A stretch of DNA of 64,000 nucleotides from Pseudofulvimonas gallinarii (GCF_004343305.1 NZ_SMAF01000009.1:1-64000); one strand, 5' to 3'; positions 42,056 to 52,443 are shown, counted from the first letter of the stretch. Translations and numbers: made by a program. The notes: a model not told the origin generated them from the letters alone.

Positions 42056-42402
42056 ATGCCCCGCCATCGGCCTTCCACCAATATGGCGAGGAGGCCGCCC
42101 TGCTTCCCGCTTCCTGGAATGAGCAAAAAGTGGATTGAAGCGCCGCATGGACCCACGCCGGCCGCGAGGGGTGGGCGAATGGTGCCGCCGGGCCTTGGGC
42201 GGCCACTGGCGTTGGCGGAAGGCGACGGGCGGCACACACATTCGTGCGGATGGATGAGGCGCGGTAGACAGGGTTGTGCTTACGCATGTCTGGCGGCAGG
42301 GACATCGTGAACACAAACCCACGGGGACACCCCGATGTCACACAGGCGCGCAGGTCGGGAACGGCCGGGCCTTGGCGGCAACGGGCCAGTGGCCCGGGCG
42401 GA
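42056..42402. other. 347-base intergenic region, no gene seen
   Basis: Convergent spacer between csbD and the SDR gene. Open frames on both strands are short and have Arg/Pro-rich translations without a start signal; I support none of them. Confidence 0.5.
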
Positions 42403-43176
42403 TCAGAACCCGTGGCGCAGGAAGCCGCCGTCAACGGCGATGCATTCGCCGGTGATGTAGCTCGCCGCCGGAAGGCAGAGGAACGCGACCGCCGCCGCGA
42501 CTTCCTCCGGCTCGCCGATGCGACGCATCGGCGTGTGCTCGATCACTTCGTCGTAATAGGCCGGATCGGCCAGCGGTCCACGCGTGCGGTCGGTGCGGAT
42601 ATACCAGGGCGCCACCGCGTTGACGCGGATGCCGTCCAGCGCCCACTCGCAGGCCAGGTTGCGCGTGAGTTGCAGTAACCCGGCCTTGGTCATGCCGTAG
42701 GGACTGCCTGTCCGAACATGCGTCATGCCGGACACCGAGGCCACGTTGACGATGCTGGACGCGCCGTGTTCGCGCAGGAACGGCTGGCACAGCCGGCTCA
42801 TCTCGAAGGCGCTGACCAGGTTGGTTTCCAGCAGCCAGTGCAGTTCGTCGGCGGCATACTCCAGCGTCGGCCGGCTGCGGTTGTCGCCGACATTGTTGAC
42901 GAGGATGTGCGGCGCAAGCCCGAGGTCGCGCAACCAGTCGAGGACGTCCAGGCGGCTTTCACCGTCGGCCAGGTCGGCGGCGAAACTGCGCGGCGGATTG
43001 TCAGTAAAGGATTCGGCGATCTCGGCACGCGCCGCTTCCAGCACATCCGGATCACGCGCCACCATCAGCACGTTCGCACCGAGTGCGGACAGCTCGCGCG
43101 CGCAGGCCAGGCCGATGCCACGGCTGGCACCGGTCACCAGCGCGACCTGCCCGTCCAGGCGCCAGCGCGCGGTCAT
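42403..43176 (-). CDS. short-chain dehydrogenase/reductase, tropinone-reductase-like
   Basis: A 257-residue classical SDR. The cofactor loop TGASRGIG (about 15-22), the NNVG motif, the catalytic Ser in NVASVSGM, and Tyr-x-x-x-Lys (SPYGMTKAG) are present, and the C-terminus [20 protein letters not shown] is typical. No acidic residue ends strand 2 (VLMVARDPD has Arg), which favours NADP(H). The phrase order resembles plant tropinone reductases and bacterial 3-oxoacyl reductases; the substrate is unknown. The ATG at 43176 fits the SDR start; the longer open frame upstream has an unconvincing translation. It lies 56 bases after sppA on the same strand. Confidence 0.9.
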   Translation of the reverse strand: MTARWRLDGQVALVTGASRGIGLACARELSALGANVLMVARDPDVLEAARAEIAESFTDNPPRSFAADLADGESRLDVLDWLRDLGLAPHILVNNVGDNRSRPTLEYAADELHWLLETNLVSAFEMSRLCQPFLREHGASSIVNVASVSGMTHVRTGSPYGMTKAGLLQLTRNLACEWALDGIRVNAVAPWYIRTDRTRGPLADPAYYDEVIEHTPMRRIGEPEEVAAAVAFLCLPAASYITGECIAVDGGFLRHGF

Positions 43177-43232
43177 CGGCAGCCGCTCCCGCCAACCGTC
43201 CGACCGCGCATGGCTGGCGTGCGCGCCATGAC

Positions 43233-45098
43233 TCAGTTCACGTCGCCGCACTGGCAGTGCGCGTACACGCTCCACTGCCCGGCCTGCGCCAGCTGGAACA
43301 GGTGCCGGACCATGGCCATGTCGCTGCGCGCCTGGGCCGGCATCCAGCTCGCTGGCAGCATCCAGCCATGGTCCTGCGCGGCATGCACCAGCGCCGACTG
43401 CGCGAAGTTCTGCAGGAATCGGTCGAAGGTGGACAGCTCCGGCTCGACGTACTCGAAGCCCGCGTCGTCCGGCAGGCCGGCCAGCTGGCGCACGTGCGCC
43501 AGCGCGGCATCGAGGCCGCCCAGTTCGTCGAGCAGGCCATGCTCGTGCGCCTGCGCACCGCTCCATACACGGCCCTGCGCAACGGCATCGATCACGTCGG
43601 TGCTGGTGTTGCGCGCGCGCGCGACGCGTTCGAGGAAGTCGATGTAGATGCGATCGACGGTCGACTGCAGCACGCGGCCGACACGCGGATCGTAGGCGCG
43701 CGTCGGATCGAAGGCGCCGGCGATCTCGGTGGTGGCGACGCCATCGGTGCTCAAACCGAGCTTCGCCATCGTCTCCGGCGCGTTGAACCAGAGCGAGAAC
43801 ACGCCGATGGAACCGGTGATGGTGCTGGCATCGGCGAAGACGCGATCGGCGTCGGTGCTGATCCAGAAACCGCCGGACGCGGCGACGTCACCCATCGACA
43901 CGACGACCGGCTTGCCGGCGCGGCGCGTCAGTTCCAGCTCGCGACGGATCAGTTCCGAAGCGAAGGCGCTGCCGCCCGGCGAATCCACACGCAGCACCAC
44001 GGCCTTCACCGCGTCGTCCTCGCGCGCGGCGCGGATCAGTGCCGAGGTCGACTGTCCGCCGATGTTGCCGGGCGGCTGCTCGCCGTCGACGATCTGGCCT
44101 TCGGCCACGATGACCGCGATCGGCGCGGCCGACCGGCGCAGGGCGACCTGTTCGCGCTCCAGCACCGTCAGGTAATCCTGCAGGCCGATCTGCCGGAAGG
44201 AATGTCCCTTGGCATCACGGACGCCGCGGGCAATGAGAAGTTCGCGCACTTCGTCGAGCGTTTTCAGGCCGTCGACCAGGCCGGCGTCAAGTGCGGCCCT
44301 GGCAAGATCGCCACCCGCGGCTTCGACCACGGTGGGGAGGTCGTCGATGCTGGCCTGCAGTGCGGCGGCGTCGAGCTGCCGCGCGGAAGCGATCTCGCCC
44401 AGATAGCGACGCCACAGGTCGCCCAGCCAGTGCAGGTCCGCTTCGCGGGCGGCCTCGGAGGCCGAGTTGCGGATGTAGGCTTCGCCGGCGCTCTTGTAGG
44501 TGCCGGCCTTGAACAGCCGCGGCTCGATGCCGAGCTTGGCGAGCGCGTCGGCGAAATAGGTGCGATAGCGCGAAAAACCTTCCAGCACCATGGAGCCGCT
44601 CGGGTGAAGGTAAACCTCGTCGGCGCGGGCAGCCAGGTAATACGGCCCCTGCAGGTACCAGTCGCCGTAGGCAACCACTTCCTTGCCGGCGGCACGCACG
44701 CGGTCAACCGCCGCGCCCAGTTCGCGCGCGCTGGCCATGCCGACGGACTGCAGGCCGTCCAGGCGCAGCAGCACGCGCTCGATGCGCTGGTCGCGCGCGG
44801 CGCCGTCCAGCGCCTCGACGAGGTCGCGCAGCCGCACTTCCGGCACTTCGTTCCCGGTGAGCCTGGCGATGGCGCGATCGGCCACTGACGAAGAGTACTG
44901 CTCGACGACGGCGCCGACCGGCGCGACCACCAGCACGGTGCGATCGGAGAGCGTCAGGTCCGGGCGCAGCATCGAGGCGACGATCAACATCACCGCGATC
45001 AGGAACAGCACCGTCAGGATGAAGCGCCGGCTGAAGTCGAGGACGCGCCAGCTGCCAACGAACAGGCGCCGCAGCAGTCCGGGTTTTCTCTCGCTCAT
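43233..45098 (-). CDS. sppA: signal peptide peptidase SppA, 67K type
   Basis: A 621-residue inner-membrane serine protease that degrades leftover signal peptides. One N-terminal membrane segment (about 27-43, [17 protein letters not shown]) is followed by two tandem SppA/ClpP-like domains. The catalytic dyad is Lys202 ([12 protein letters not shown]) and Ser408 ([12 protein letters not shown]), matching E. coli Lys209/Ser409. [20 protein letters not shown] and [12 protein letters not shown] are also conserved. The last ~60 residues are less conserved and end CQCGDVN. Confidence 0.96.
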   Translation of the reverse strand: MSERKPGLLRRLFVGSWRVLDFSRRFILTVLFLIAVMLIVASMLRPDLTLSDRTVLVVAPVGAVVEQYSSSVADRAIARLTGNEVPEVRLRDLVEALDGAARDQRIERVLLRLDGLQSVGMASARELGAAVDRVRAAGKEVVAYGDWYLQGPYYLAARADEVYLHPSGSMVLEGFSRYRTYFADALAKLGIEPRLFKAGTYKSAGEAYIRNSASEAAREADLHWLGDLWRRYLGEIASARQLDAAALQASIDDLPTVVEAAGGDLARAALDAGLVDGLKTLDEVRELLIARGVRDAKGHSFRQIGLQDYLTVLEREQVALRRSAAPIAVIVAEGQIVDGEQPPGNIGGQSTSALIRAAREDDAVKAVVLRVDSPGGSAFASELIRRELELTRRAGKPVVVSMGDVAASGGFWISTDADRVFADASTITGSIGVFSLWFNAPETMAKLGLSTDGVATTEIAGAFDPTRAYDPRVGRVLQSTVDRIYIDFLERVARARNTSTDVIDAVAQGRVWSGAQAHEHGLLDELGGLDAALAHVRQLAGLPDDAGFEYVEPELSTFDRFLQNFAQSALVHAAQDHGWMLPASWMPAQARSDMAMVRHLFQLAQAGQWSVYAHCQCGDVN

Positions 45099-45197
45099 GT
45101 CAGGGTCCGTGGGAGGAAGCAGGGCGCGAGGATAGGTGCCCCGCCCGGCCCTGCCAAGCGCCGCAAGTCATGGCCGCCGCGTATTTCCGCTCCTTCC

Positions 45198-46574
45198 CTA
45201 GACGCTTCGATCCACCGCCAGCCGTTTCCAGCGCGCCGACCGGGCCAGGTGCTGGAAGCGCCAGAACAGGCTGATCGAGGCGGCGCCGAGGCCGACGATC
45301 AGGCCGATCCAGAGACCCTGCGCCCCCATCCCGCGCCCGAATGCCAGGTACCAGCCGGTCGTCATGCCGATGGCCCAGTACGAAATCACTGTCAGCAGCG
45401 CCGGCACGCGTGTGTCCTTCAGGCCCCGCAAGGCGCCATTGCTGGCCGCCTGCACGCCATCGGCGAGCTGGAATACCGCCGCGAACATCATCAGGTGCGC
45501 CGCCATCGACACCACGACAAGGTCGCCCGTGTAGGCCGAGGCGATCGGTCGCGCCGCCAGCGCCAGCACCAGTGCCGACACCAGCTGCGTGCCCAGCACC
45601 AGGCCGACGCCGGCGAATCCGGCCCAGCGCACGCCGGAAACGTCCTCGCGTCCGACCGCCTGGCCGACGCGCACGGTGATCGCCATCGCCACGCCCAGCG
45701 GCACCATGAAGGCGACGGAGGCGACGTTGATCGCGACCTGGTGCGCCGCCGCCATCGTCGGTCCCAGCGATCCCATCAGCAGCGCGGTGGCGATGAACAG
45801 GCCGCCCTCCATCAGGATCGCGAAGCTCACCGGCGTGGCAATCGCCAGAAGGCCGGCGATCGTCGTCCACTGCGGCCAGACCCAGCGCCCGAACAGCTGC
45901 AGGTCGTGGTAGTCACGATGCCGCAGCAGATAGACCAGGATGGCGATCATCTGGACCCACAGCGTCGCCGCATAGGCGATGCCCAGCCCGCGGATGCCCA
46001 GGGCCGGCACGCCCAGGCCGCCGTACATCAGCAGCCAGCCGGACGGCGCCAGCAGCAGCACGCCGAGCAGGCTGAACCACAGCGTCGGCCGCGTCAGCCC
46101 CAGCCCTTCGCTGAGTCCGCGCGACACCAGGAACACGCACTGCGCCGGCGCCCCCCAGGCGAGCAGTTCCAGGAAGCTCGCCGCCTCCGGAATGATGGCC
46201 GCATCGACGCCCGCCTTCGCCAGAAGCTGTTCGCTGAACTGCAGCCCGGCCAGCAGCAGTCCGCCGGTGAACGTCGCCAGCCAGAGTGCCTGGCGATACA
46301 GGCCGCCGATCTCGTGGCGACGACCGGCACCCGCGAGCTGCGCCACCGAAGGCGACACCGCCATCATCAGGCCGATCGCCAGCAGGATCGCCATCGACCA
46401 CAGCGGCGTGGCGATGCCGACGGCGGCCAGGGTCAGTCCGCCCTTGTGCCCGGCCAGCAGCGTTTCGACCACGTTGAGGCCCATGGCGCACAGCTGCCCG
46501 GCCACCAGCGGCAGGGCCAGCACCAGGGTGGCACGCAACTCGCGGCCGATGCGGGAACGGTCGATCATGGTCAT
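45198..46574 (-). CDS. MATE-family multidrug/Na+ efflux transporter (NorM-like)
   Basis: A 458-residue membrane transporter with twelve hydrophobic helices. The opening RATLVLALPLVAGQLCAMGL with NVVETLLAGHKG is the family's hallmark first helix pair. LMMAVSPSVAQLAGAGRRHE, LVSRGLSEGLGLTRP and SFAILMEGGLFIATALLMGS, with VAINVASVAFMVPLGVAMAI, match NorM-type MATE proteins. It uses Na+ or proton gradients to expel cationic compounds. ATGs at 46574 and 46568 are both possible; no clear ribosome-binding site separates them. It is divergent from the DUF3667 gene. Confidence 0.93.
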   Translation of the reverse strand: MTMIDRSRIGRELRATLVLALPLVAGQLCAMGLNVVETLLAGHKGGLTLAAVGIATPLWSMAILLAIGLMMAVSPSVAQLAGAGRRHEIGGLYRQALWLATFTGGLLLAGLQFSEQLLAKAGVDAAIIPEAASFLELLAWGAPAQCVFLVSRGLSEGLGLTRPTLWFSLLGVLLLAPSGWLLMYGGLGVPALGIRGLGIAYAATLWVQMIAILVYLLRHRDYHDLQLFGRWVWPQWTTIAGLLAIATPVSFAILMEGGLFIATALLMGSLGPTMAAAHQVAINVASVAFMVPLGVAMAITVRVGQAVGREDVSGVRWAGFAGVGLVLGTQLVSALVLALAARPIASAYTGDLVVVSMAAHLMMFAAVFQLADGVQAASNGALRGLKDTRVPALLTVISYWAIGMTTGWYLAFGRGMGAQGLWIGLIVGLGAASISLFWRFQHLARSARWKRLAVDRSV

Positions 46575-46736
46575 CACGCGGGGAGGAAGCCCGGGCGGCA
46601 GCACGAAGCCTCGGCGCCGGGTCGGGATCAGCGCGCAGTCTAAGGCGGTGCGACTTCCGCTGCCGGACGGTTTCGCAGCGGACAGTCAGCGAGGCGGGCG
46701 CGATTCCGGAGCGGCAACGCTCTACACTTCGCCGGC

Positions 46737-47759
46737 ATGGCGAACCTCGAACCGGACCTTCCCGTCAGCACCTGCGGCAACTGCCAGACGCCGCTGCAGG
46801 GACCGCACTGCCATGCCTGTGGCCAGCCGGTCAAGGGACTGATCCGCCCGCTTGCCGGCTGGATCGCCGATTTCCTCGACGGCGTCCTGCAGTGGGATGG
46901 ACGGATTCCGCGCACGCTCGGTCCGCTGCTGTTCCGGCCCGGATTCCTCACCACCGAATACATCGCCGGGCGCCGCGTGCGCTACGTGACGCCGGTGCGT
47001 CTGTTCCTGTTCCTGGTGCTGGCGCTGTTCGTGGCGGTGAACTGGCTGGCCGACATCGACGGCGGCAGCGTCGTCGATGCGACGATGCTGGCGCCCGCGG
47101 CGGAAGACAGCGAACGCGTCGAACGCATCGTTTCCTGGCTGCCCGATCCGCACCGCAAGGATGTGCTGGACGAAGTGCTGTCGCCGACGTTGCCGGCCAA
47201 CGCCCTGGTCTTCAGCGTCGGCGACGAGGGCGCCGGGGCCAGGCCGCTGCGGGTGAGCTGGCTCGGCGATGCCCTCAATGCCCGCCTCGAGGAGGCGATG
47301 CAGCGCGTGAATGCGAACCTGCACCGTGCCCAGCGCGATCCGCGCGCGTTCGTCGAGCAGATGCTCGGCGTGGCGCCGCAGGCGCTGCTGGTGATGCTGC
47401 CGCTGTTCGCGCTGGTGCTGAAGCTGTTCTACCTGTTCAAGCGCCGCCTCTACATGGAACACCTGCTCGTGGCGCTGCACAGCCACGCCTTCATCGCGCT
47501 TGCGCTGCTGGCCATCGTCGCCCTGGACCTGCTCTCCGGGTCGATGGCGGCCTGGCCCGTGCTCGCTGGCGCGCTGCAGTGGGGGGTCATCGCGCTGTGG
47601 TGCTGGATCCCGCTGAACCTGCTGCTGACCCAGAAGCGCATCTACGGCCAGGGCTGGGGCATGACGCTGCTGAAGTTCGCGGTCATCGGCATCATCTACC
47701 TCGTCATGCTGACGGTGATCAGCCTGGTGACCTTCCTCGTCAGCCTGTTGCTGTGGTGA
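46737..47759 (+). CDS. DUF3667 membrane protein with N-terminal zinc ribbon
   Basis: A 340-residue protein. Two CxxC knuckles at the N-terminus (CGNCQTPLQGPHCHACGQ) form a likely zinc ribbon. The DUF3667 core follows: GPLLFRPGFLTTEYIAGRRV and YVTPVRLFLFLVLALF. About five membrane helices follow, spread along the protein (LFLFLVLALFVAVNWL, ALLVMLPLFALVLKLFYLF, ALLAIVALDLLSG and two near the C-terminus). The central part (VERIVSWLPDPHRKDVLDEV) is a soluble insertion. The function of this family is not known. A single gene, with no obvious operon partner. Confidence 0.88.
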   Translation: MANLEPDLPVSTCGNCQTPLQGPHCHACGQPVKGLIRPLAGWIADFLDGVLQWDGRIPRTLGPLLFRPGFLTTEYIAGRRVRYVTPVRLFLFLVLALFVAVNWLADIDGGSVVDATMLAPAAEDSERVERIVSWLPDPHRKDVLDEVLSPTLPANALVFSVGDEGAGARPLRVSWLGDALNARLEEAMQRVNANLHRAQRDPRAFVEQMLGVAPQALLVMLPLFALVLKLFYLFKRRLYMEHLLVALHSHAFIALALLAIVALDLLSGSMAAWPVLAGALQWGVIALWCWIPLNLLLTQKRIYGQGWGMTLLKFAVIGIIYLVMLTVISLVTFLVSLLLW

Positions 47760-48089
47760 AGCACGACTGCAGTTCGCGGCCTAAGCTGCTGTCGGGGCAA
47801 CGCTTTAGCGAAGTCCGAACGGAAACTGAAGGGCGCCGTTGTGCACAGCCTCGACGCGCATCGCAGAATTCGCGGCCCCTCCCGGCCCGGCTGCCGCCGA
47901 CCCGGCACAGGCGTCGACGCAAGTGATTGAATTTCCAATCCATTTCGGGATGGTTAAAGTTTAGGCAAGGTGAGGCGAAGGCTGGACTCTCAGGCCTTTG
48001 CGAGCCGCTCTGCCGCGCCTTTCCACACAGTTATCCACAGATTGTGTGGATAACCAAAAAACGGTTGCAGGGCGCACAGTTAGGGAAAC
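47760..48089. other. 330-base region upstream of priA, holding two DnaA boxes
   Basis: No gene seen. AT content rises locally (GGTTAAAGTTTAGG at 47951-47964), and two perfect DnaA boxes lie near the right end, described separately. AGGGAAAC before 48090 is the priA ribosome-binding site. Confidence 0.6.
48031..48053. promoter_or_regulatory. inverted pair of perfect DnaA boxes upstream of priA
   Basis: TTATCCACA at 48031-48039 and its exact complement TGTGGATAA at 48045-48053, separated by five bases. Both match the strongest DnaA-box consensus. Located 37 bases before the priA start, they suggest DnaA control of the gene. dnaA and dnaN are not nearby, so this does not look like oriC. Confidence 0.8.
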
Positions 48090-50318
48090 ATGCTGGTGAA
48101 GCGATCAGGAAGTGCCGATAAACCGAAGGGGCCGGGCGCACCACCCCGCGTCCTTCGGGTGGCGCTGCCGGTACCGTTGCCGCAGAGCTTCGACTACCTG
48201 GCCGGTACCGCGGACGGCGCCCTGCCGGGTTGCCGGGTCCGCGTGCCCTTCGGCAGCGGTGAGCGCATCGGCATCGTCACCGGCCCTGGCGGGCCGGCCG
48301 ACGGGCCGGCCGTGCTGAAACCGGTCCACGAGGTCCTCGACCGGGAACCGGTGTTCGACAGCGAGCTCTGGCGCACGCTGTCCTGGGCGGCGGCCTACTA
48401 CCACTTCCCGCTCGGCGAAGTCCTCAACGCCGCCCTGCCTGCGCCGCTGCGCGCCGGCGAGCCCTGGCCGACGCTGGAGGAACCGGGTCTTGCCATCACT
48501 GCCGCCGGCCGCGACGCCTTCGCCGCGAAACCGCTGCGTGCCGGCCCGGGACGTGATGTCCTGGCCGCGCTTGAAGCCGGGCCGATGCCGACCTCGGCAC
48601 TTCGACAACAGCTCGGACGCGGCGGCAGCGCGGCGATGCGGCGACTCCTGCAACGTGGATGGATCGGCGCGACCTCGCTGCCACCTTCGCGGCCGGCGCG
48701 CCCGGTGCTGGCCGGCCCGCCGCTGCATCCGGAACAGCAGGCCGTCATCACGGCGATTGAAGGCTGCGCTGAAGGCTACAGCGGCCACCTGCTGGAAGGC
48801 ATCACCGGCAGCGGCAAGACCGAGGTGTACCTGCGCCTGATCGACGCCGCGCTCGAACGCGGCCGCCAGGCGCTGGTGCTGGTCCCGGAGATCGCACTGA
48901 CACCACAGACGCTGCGCCGCTTTCGCGAGCGGCTGGCGGCGCCGGTGCTGCCCCTGCATTCGGGCCTGGGCGAACGCGAACGCGCCCGCGCCTGGGCGCA
49001 GGCCCGCAGCGGCCAACCCTGCGTCGTCCTCGGCACGCGTTCGGCGATCTTCACGCCCTTGCCGCGCGCCGGACTGATCGTCGTCGACGAGGAGCACGAC
49101 GGCTCATACAAGCAGGGCGACGGCTTCCGCTATCACGCCCGCGACCTCGCGCTGGTGCGCGGCAAGGCGCTGGACGTGCCGGTGCTGCTGGGCAGCGCCA
49201 CGCCGTCGCTGGAAACGCTGGCCCTGGCTGCCGAGGGCCGGCTCCGGCACCATCGCCTGATCGAACGCCGTGGCCTGGCGAAGCCGCCACTGCTGCGGCT
49301 GCTGGACCTGCGCAACCAGCGGCTGGTCGGCGGGCTGGCGCCGACAGCCGTGCAGGCCCTGCGCGACACGCTGGCTCGCGGCGAGCAGGCGCTGGTGTTC
49401 CGCAACCGCCGTGGCTTCGCCCCGGCGCTGGGCTGCGCACAGTGTGGCCATGTCTGGGAATGCCCGCGCTGCGATCGCCCCTACACGCTGCATCGCCAGC
49501 CGCCCGGGCTGATCTGCCACCACTGTGGCGGTCGCGCACGCATGCCTTCGAGCTGCCCTTCCTGTTCCAGCACGGCACTGGGCGGTCGCGGCCTCGGTAC
49601 CGAACGCATCGAGGCCGAACTGGCCGAGGTGTTTCCGAAGCAGCGCATCCTGCGCATCGACCGCGACAGCATGCGCGCGGCAGGTCGCCTGGACGCCACG
49701 CTCGCCGAGATCGAAACCGGCGGACCGGCAATCCTGGTCGGCACGCAGCTGCTGGCCAAGGGCCATGACTGGCCGGCACTGAGCCTGGTGGTGATCGCCG
49801 ATGCCGACAGCGGCCTGCTCAGCCCGGACTTCCGCGCGCCCGAACACCTGGCGCAACTGCTGACGCAGGTGGCCGGACGGGCGGGGCGCGGCGACCGCCC
49901 TGGCACCGTGCTGGTGCAGACGCGACAGCCCCAGCATCCGTTCTGGTCACGCTGGCTGGGCGGCGGTTACCGCGCCGTCGCCGATGCGGAACTGCGGGAG
50001 CGGCGCGAAGGCGGACTGCCGCCGTTCCAGCACCAGGCGCTGCTGGCCGCCGAAGCTCGCGATCCGCGGGCCCTCGATGTTTTCTTCGCCGCCGTCATGG
50101 CGCTGCCCGGCGAACGTGAAGGCGTCGGACTGATCGGTCCCTTGCCGGCGCCCATGCCACGCAGGGCCGGCCACCATCGCCGGCAACTGCTGCTGGAATG
50201 CACGACGCGGGCGCCCCTGCACCGCCTCCTCTCCGGGTGGATGCCGCGGCTGTACGCACTGCCGCAGGCGCGCCGCGTGCGCTGGTCACTGGATGTGGAT
50301 CCGCTCGACCTATATTGA
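48090..50318 (+). CDS. priA: primosomal protein N' (PriA helicase)
   Basis: A 742-residue replication-restart helicase of standard length. Motif I is GITGSGKTE (237-245), motif II is VVDEEHDGSYKQ (DEEH 333-336), and the Cys-rich zinc-binding insert (CAQCGHVWECPRCDR, CHHCGGRARMPSSCPSC) is complete with eight cysteines. LGTRSAIFTPL, LGSATPSLETL and the C-terminal VAGRAGRGDRPGTVLVQT are conserved. PriA reassembles the replisome at stalled forks. The ATG follows AGGGAAAC. Two DnaA boxes lie just upstream. Confidence 0.97.
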   Translation: MLVKRSGSADKPKGPGAPPRVLRVALPVPLPQSFDYLAGTADGALPGCRVRVPFGSGERIGIVTGPGGPADGPAVLKPVHEVLDREPVFDSELWRTLSWAAAYYHFPLGEVLNAALPAPLRAGEPWPTLEEPGLAITAAGRDAFAAKPLRAGPGRDVLAALEAGPMPTSALRQQLGRGGSAAMRRLLQRGWIGATSLPPSRPARPVLAGPPLHPEQQAVITAIEGCAEGYSGHLLEGITGSGKTEVYLRLIDAALERGRQALVLVPEIALTPQTLRRFRERLAAPVLPLHSGLGERERARAWAQARSGQPCVVLGTRSAIFTPLPRAGLIVVDEEHDGSYKQGDGFRYHARDLALVRGKALDVPVLLGSATPSLETLALAAEGRLRHHRLIERRGLAKPPLLRLLDLRNQRLVGGLAPTAVQALRDTLARGEQALVFRNRRGFAPALGCAQCGHVWECPRCDRPYTLHRQPPGLICHHCGGRARMPSSCPSCSSTALGGRGLGTERIEAELAEVFPKQRILRIDRDSMRAAGRLDATLAEIETGGPAILVGTQLLAKGHDWPALSLVVIADADSGLLSPDFRAPEHLAQLLTQVAGRAGRGDRPGTVLVQTRQPQHPFWSRWLGGGYRAVADAELRERREGGLPPFQHQALLAAEARDPRALDVFFAAVMALPGEREGVGLIGPLPAPMPRRAGHHRRQLLLECTTRAPLHRLLSGWMPRLYALPQARRVRWSLDVDPLDLY

Positions 50319-50545
50319 GGCGACACGATCCGCGTCGGCGGCGACGCCCCTGGCGATGACGCCGGGGCGGTATGCCCGGGAATCAATCCGGCAGCAGCGA
50401 CCAGCCTCCGCCTCGGGAACCGCTTGCATGTGGCCTGGCCCGATGCCGTCGCGGATGTGGATGTTGACGCGAAGCGGGATCGGCGCAGCCGACCGCCACG
50501 TCGCCGCAGGTCGCGGCGAGGGCTTCCGCAACCGGCGGAACGCGA

Positions 50546-50983
50546 TCAGGGGATATGGATGAAGGAGTGTCCGCCGATGACAGCCACGAGACGGTGGCTG
50601 CTCCACTGCGGCGTCACGATGTCCTGCGCATAGAAGTGTTCGGCGTCAGGCACGATGAGCTTGCGCTCCGTCGCCGGCAGCGACCAGTTGCGCATCGATG
50701 CCCCGGCGATCTCCCACGCCTTGTTCCAGGCGCGCACATTTTTCATACGGTAATTCTTGCTGACGATGCCCGGCGCGAACTGGCCGCGGGCGTTGACGAC
50801 GGCACAGACCGTGTCGCCCCAGCGACCGCTCTGCCAGCGTCGCAGCGCCACTTCCGCAACCGCCTGCTGGCCCAGCGTCGGTTCGCTGCGTGCCTCGAGA
50901 TAGATCGTCGTCGCCAGGCAGGTGCGATCGGCGAAAGGTTGCGGCAGCAATGACGCCAGCCAGAGGATCCATTCCAGTTTCAT
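50546..50983 (-). CDS. SleB/CwlJ-like cell-wall hydrolase
   Basis: A 145-residue protein matching the hydrolase_2 (SleB catalytic) family: CLATTIYLEARSEPTLGQQA with the catalytic Glu, VAEVALRRWQSG, and FAPGIVSKN, with AWNKAWEIAG and DAEHFYAQDIV. SleB proteins are lytic transglycosylases first known from spore germination, but Gram-negative relatives act on peptidoglycan in growth. An N-terminal hydrophobic stretch (LEWILWLASLLPQPFA) can serve as a signal or anchor. The gene stands alone. Confidence 0.87.
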   Translation of the reverse strand: MKLEWILWLASLLPQPFADRTCLATTIYLEARSEPTLGQQAVAEVALRRWQSGRWGDTVCAVVNARGQFAPGIVSKNYRMKNVRAWNKAWEIAGASMRNWSLPATERKLIVPDAEHFYAQDIVTPQWSSHRLVAVIGGHSFIHIP

Positions 50984-51412
50984 CGGTGTCGCGACTCCAG
51001 TTGCACTCGCCACGACGGCCGCGACGCTGGATCACATCGTCGGCATGGCATGGCCTTGCTTGCGGACCCAGGCGTCCGGCGCGCGCAAAGGCGCACGCAG
51101 GCTGCGTAGAGTCCCCGGGGTTGGACCCGCCACGAAGGGCGGGAAGGAACGGCAGGGACGGCGGACACCACCATGGTGTGCGTTCTGTTCCGTGCCGCCG
51201 GGCGGCTGCGGCTCATGCCGCGCTCTGCGCCGGTTTGGTCGGTGTCGTCTTCAGCGACGTACACCGATGCAATCGATCCGATTGAAGGTGGTCGCGGTCA
51301 GGCATGCAGCCGTCGCGCCCACGGGTAACTGGTCAAGCGGCGGGCATTGTCACGGCGACTCACTTAACGGCGGCATAACCTTGTTCAGGAAATATTGACA
51401 ACCGCCAGACCA
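50984..51412. other. 429-base intergenic region, no gene seen
   Basis: Between two minus-strand genes. Open frames read as low-complexity Arg/Pro sequence. A minus-strand segment at 51164-51178 is an imperfect palindrome around CACCACCATGGTGTG. TTGACA occurs at 51395-51400, but no -10 is properly spaced with a gene downstream. Confidence 0.45.
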
Positions 51413-52390
51413 TCAACTAGGCACAGCAGAAAGCTGCCAAGGCAAGCTGTCCAGATCCACATTTCCACCGGAAAGAACCAGTCCAATACGCGCATTCGCG
51501 AATAGGCCCGGATGTTTCATCACGCAGGCCAGCGTGATCGCAGCCGAAGGCTCGACGATCATCTTCAGGCGCTCCCACAGCAAGCGCATCGCCGCGACGG
51601 TCTCGACGTCATCGACGCACAGGATGTCATCCAGATGTTCACGAAGCACCGGAAACGTCAACGTCCCCAACTCGGCGCGAAGGCCATCACAGATCGTCTC
51701 CGCGGCGCGGCCAGTGATGCGTTCGCCTGCCGCGAGCGAATCGTGCGCGTCGGCGGCCCCTGCCGGTTCGGCGCCGTAGATCCGCAGTGAAGGCCTCACT
51801 CCATGGCCGGCGATGCACGTGCCCGAGAGCAGGCCGCCGCCGCTGACCGGCGTGACCAGCACGTCCAGATCGGGCACCTCGTCCAGCAGCTCCAGCGTTG
51901 CCGTGCCCTGCCCGGCGATGACGCGACCGTCGTTGTAGGGATGCACGAGACTGCCGCCCTGCCCGGCGAGGACCTCCGCCGTCACCCGGTTGCGGTCGGC
52001 CTGTGCGACTTCGCAGGGCACGATGCGTGCCCCGAAGGCACGGATCGCAGCCAGCTTCACGGCCGGCGCGCTGCGCGGTACCACCACCGTCGCCGGAATG
52101 CCGCGCTCGCGGCAGGCCAGTGCCACCGCTGCGCCGTGATTGCCGGACGACTGCGTCACCACGCCGGCGGCCGCCGTGATCGGGTCCAGCGACTGCACGG
52201 CGTTGCAGGCGCCGCGGAACTTGAAGGCGCCGACGCGTTGCAGGTTCTCGCACTTGAAGAACAGCCTCGCGCCCGCCAGCACGTCCAGTGATCGCGACGT
52301 CAGCACCGGCGTGCGGCGGGCGTGGCCGGCAATTCGCCGGGCGGCGTCCAGCACGTCCTCGAGGGTCGGGATCCGGTCTGAAGCGGTCAT
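51413..52390 (-). CDS. PLP-dependent threonine/serine dehydratase-type enzyme
   Basis: A 325-residue fold-type II PLP enzyme. The cofactor lysine is in VGAFKFRGACNA, the phosphate/carboxylate loops are SSGNHGAAVAL and GGGLLSGTC, and the C-terminal LVLSGGNVDLDSLPW is typical. It lacks the ACT-like regulatory domain of biosynthetic IlvA, so it is closer to catabolic threonine dehydratase (TdcB), serine racemase or threo-3-hydroxyaspartate dehydratase. The Ser/Gly pattern does not decide among these. The start at 52390 gives the family N-terminus (IPTLEDVLDAARRIAGHARR); an upstream frame extension is not conserved-looking. Confidence 0.85.
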   Translation of the reverse strand: MTASDRIPTLEDVLDAARRIAGHARRTPVLTSRSLDVLAGARLFFKCENLQRVGAFKFRGACNAVQSLDPITAAAGVVTQSSGNHGAAVALACRERGIPATVVVPRSAPAVKLAAIRAFGARIVPCEVAQADRNRVTAEVLAGQGGSLVHPYNDGRVIAGQGTATLELLDEVPDLDVLVTPVSGGGLLSGTCIAGHGVRPSLRIYGAEPAGAADAHDSLAAGERITGRAAETICDGLRAELGTLTFPVLREHLDDILCVDDVETVAAMRLLWERLKMIVEPSAAITLACVMKHPGLFANARIGLVLSGGNVDLDSLPWQLSAVPS

Positions 52391-52416
52391 GTGCAGCCCG
52401 TGGGTAATTGGAAACG

Positions 52417-52443
52417 AACGAGCCGGCACAGGGCCGGCTCGTT
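52417..52443 (-). terminator. terminator of the Bax-inhibitor-1 gene
   Basis: Perfect 11-bp arms AACGAGCCGGC / GCCGGCTCGTT with a 5-base loop, 30 bases after the stop at 52474 on the minus strand, followed by TTTCC. A strong hairpin with a short T tail. Confidence 0.7.

Noticed and set aside
48031-48053. Chromosome origin.
   Set aside because: Only two DnaA boxes, no AT-rich unwinding region of note, and neither dnaA, dnaN nor gidA nearby.
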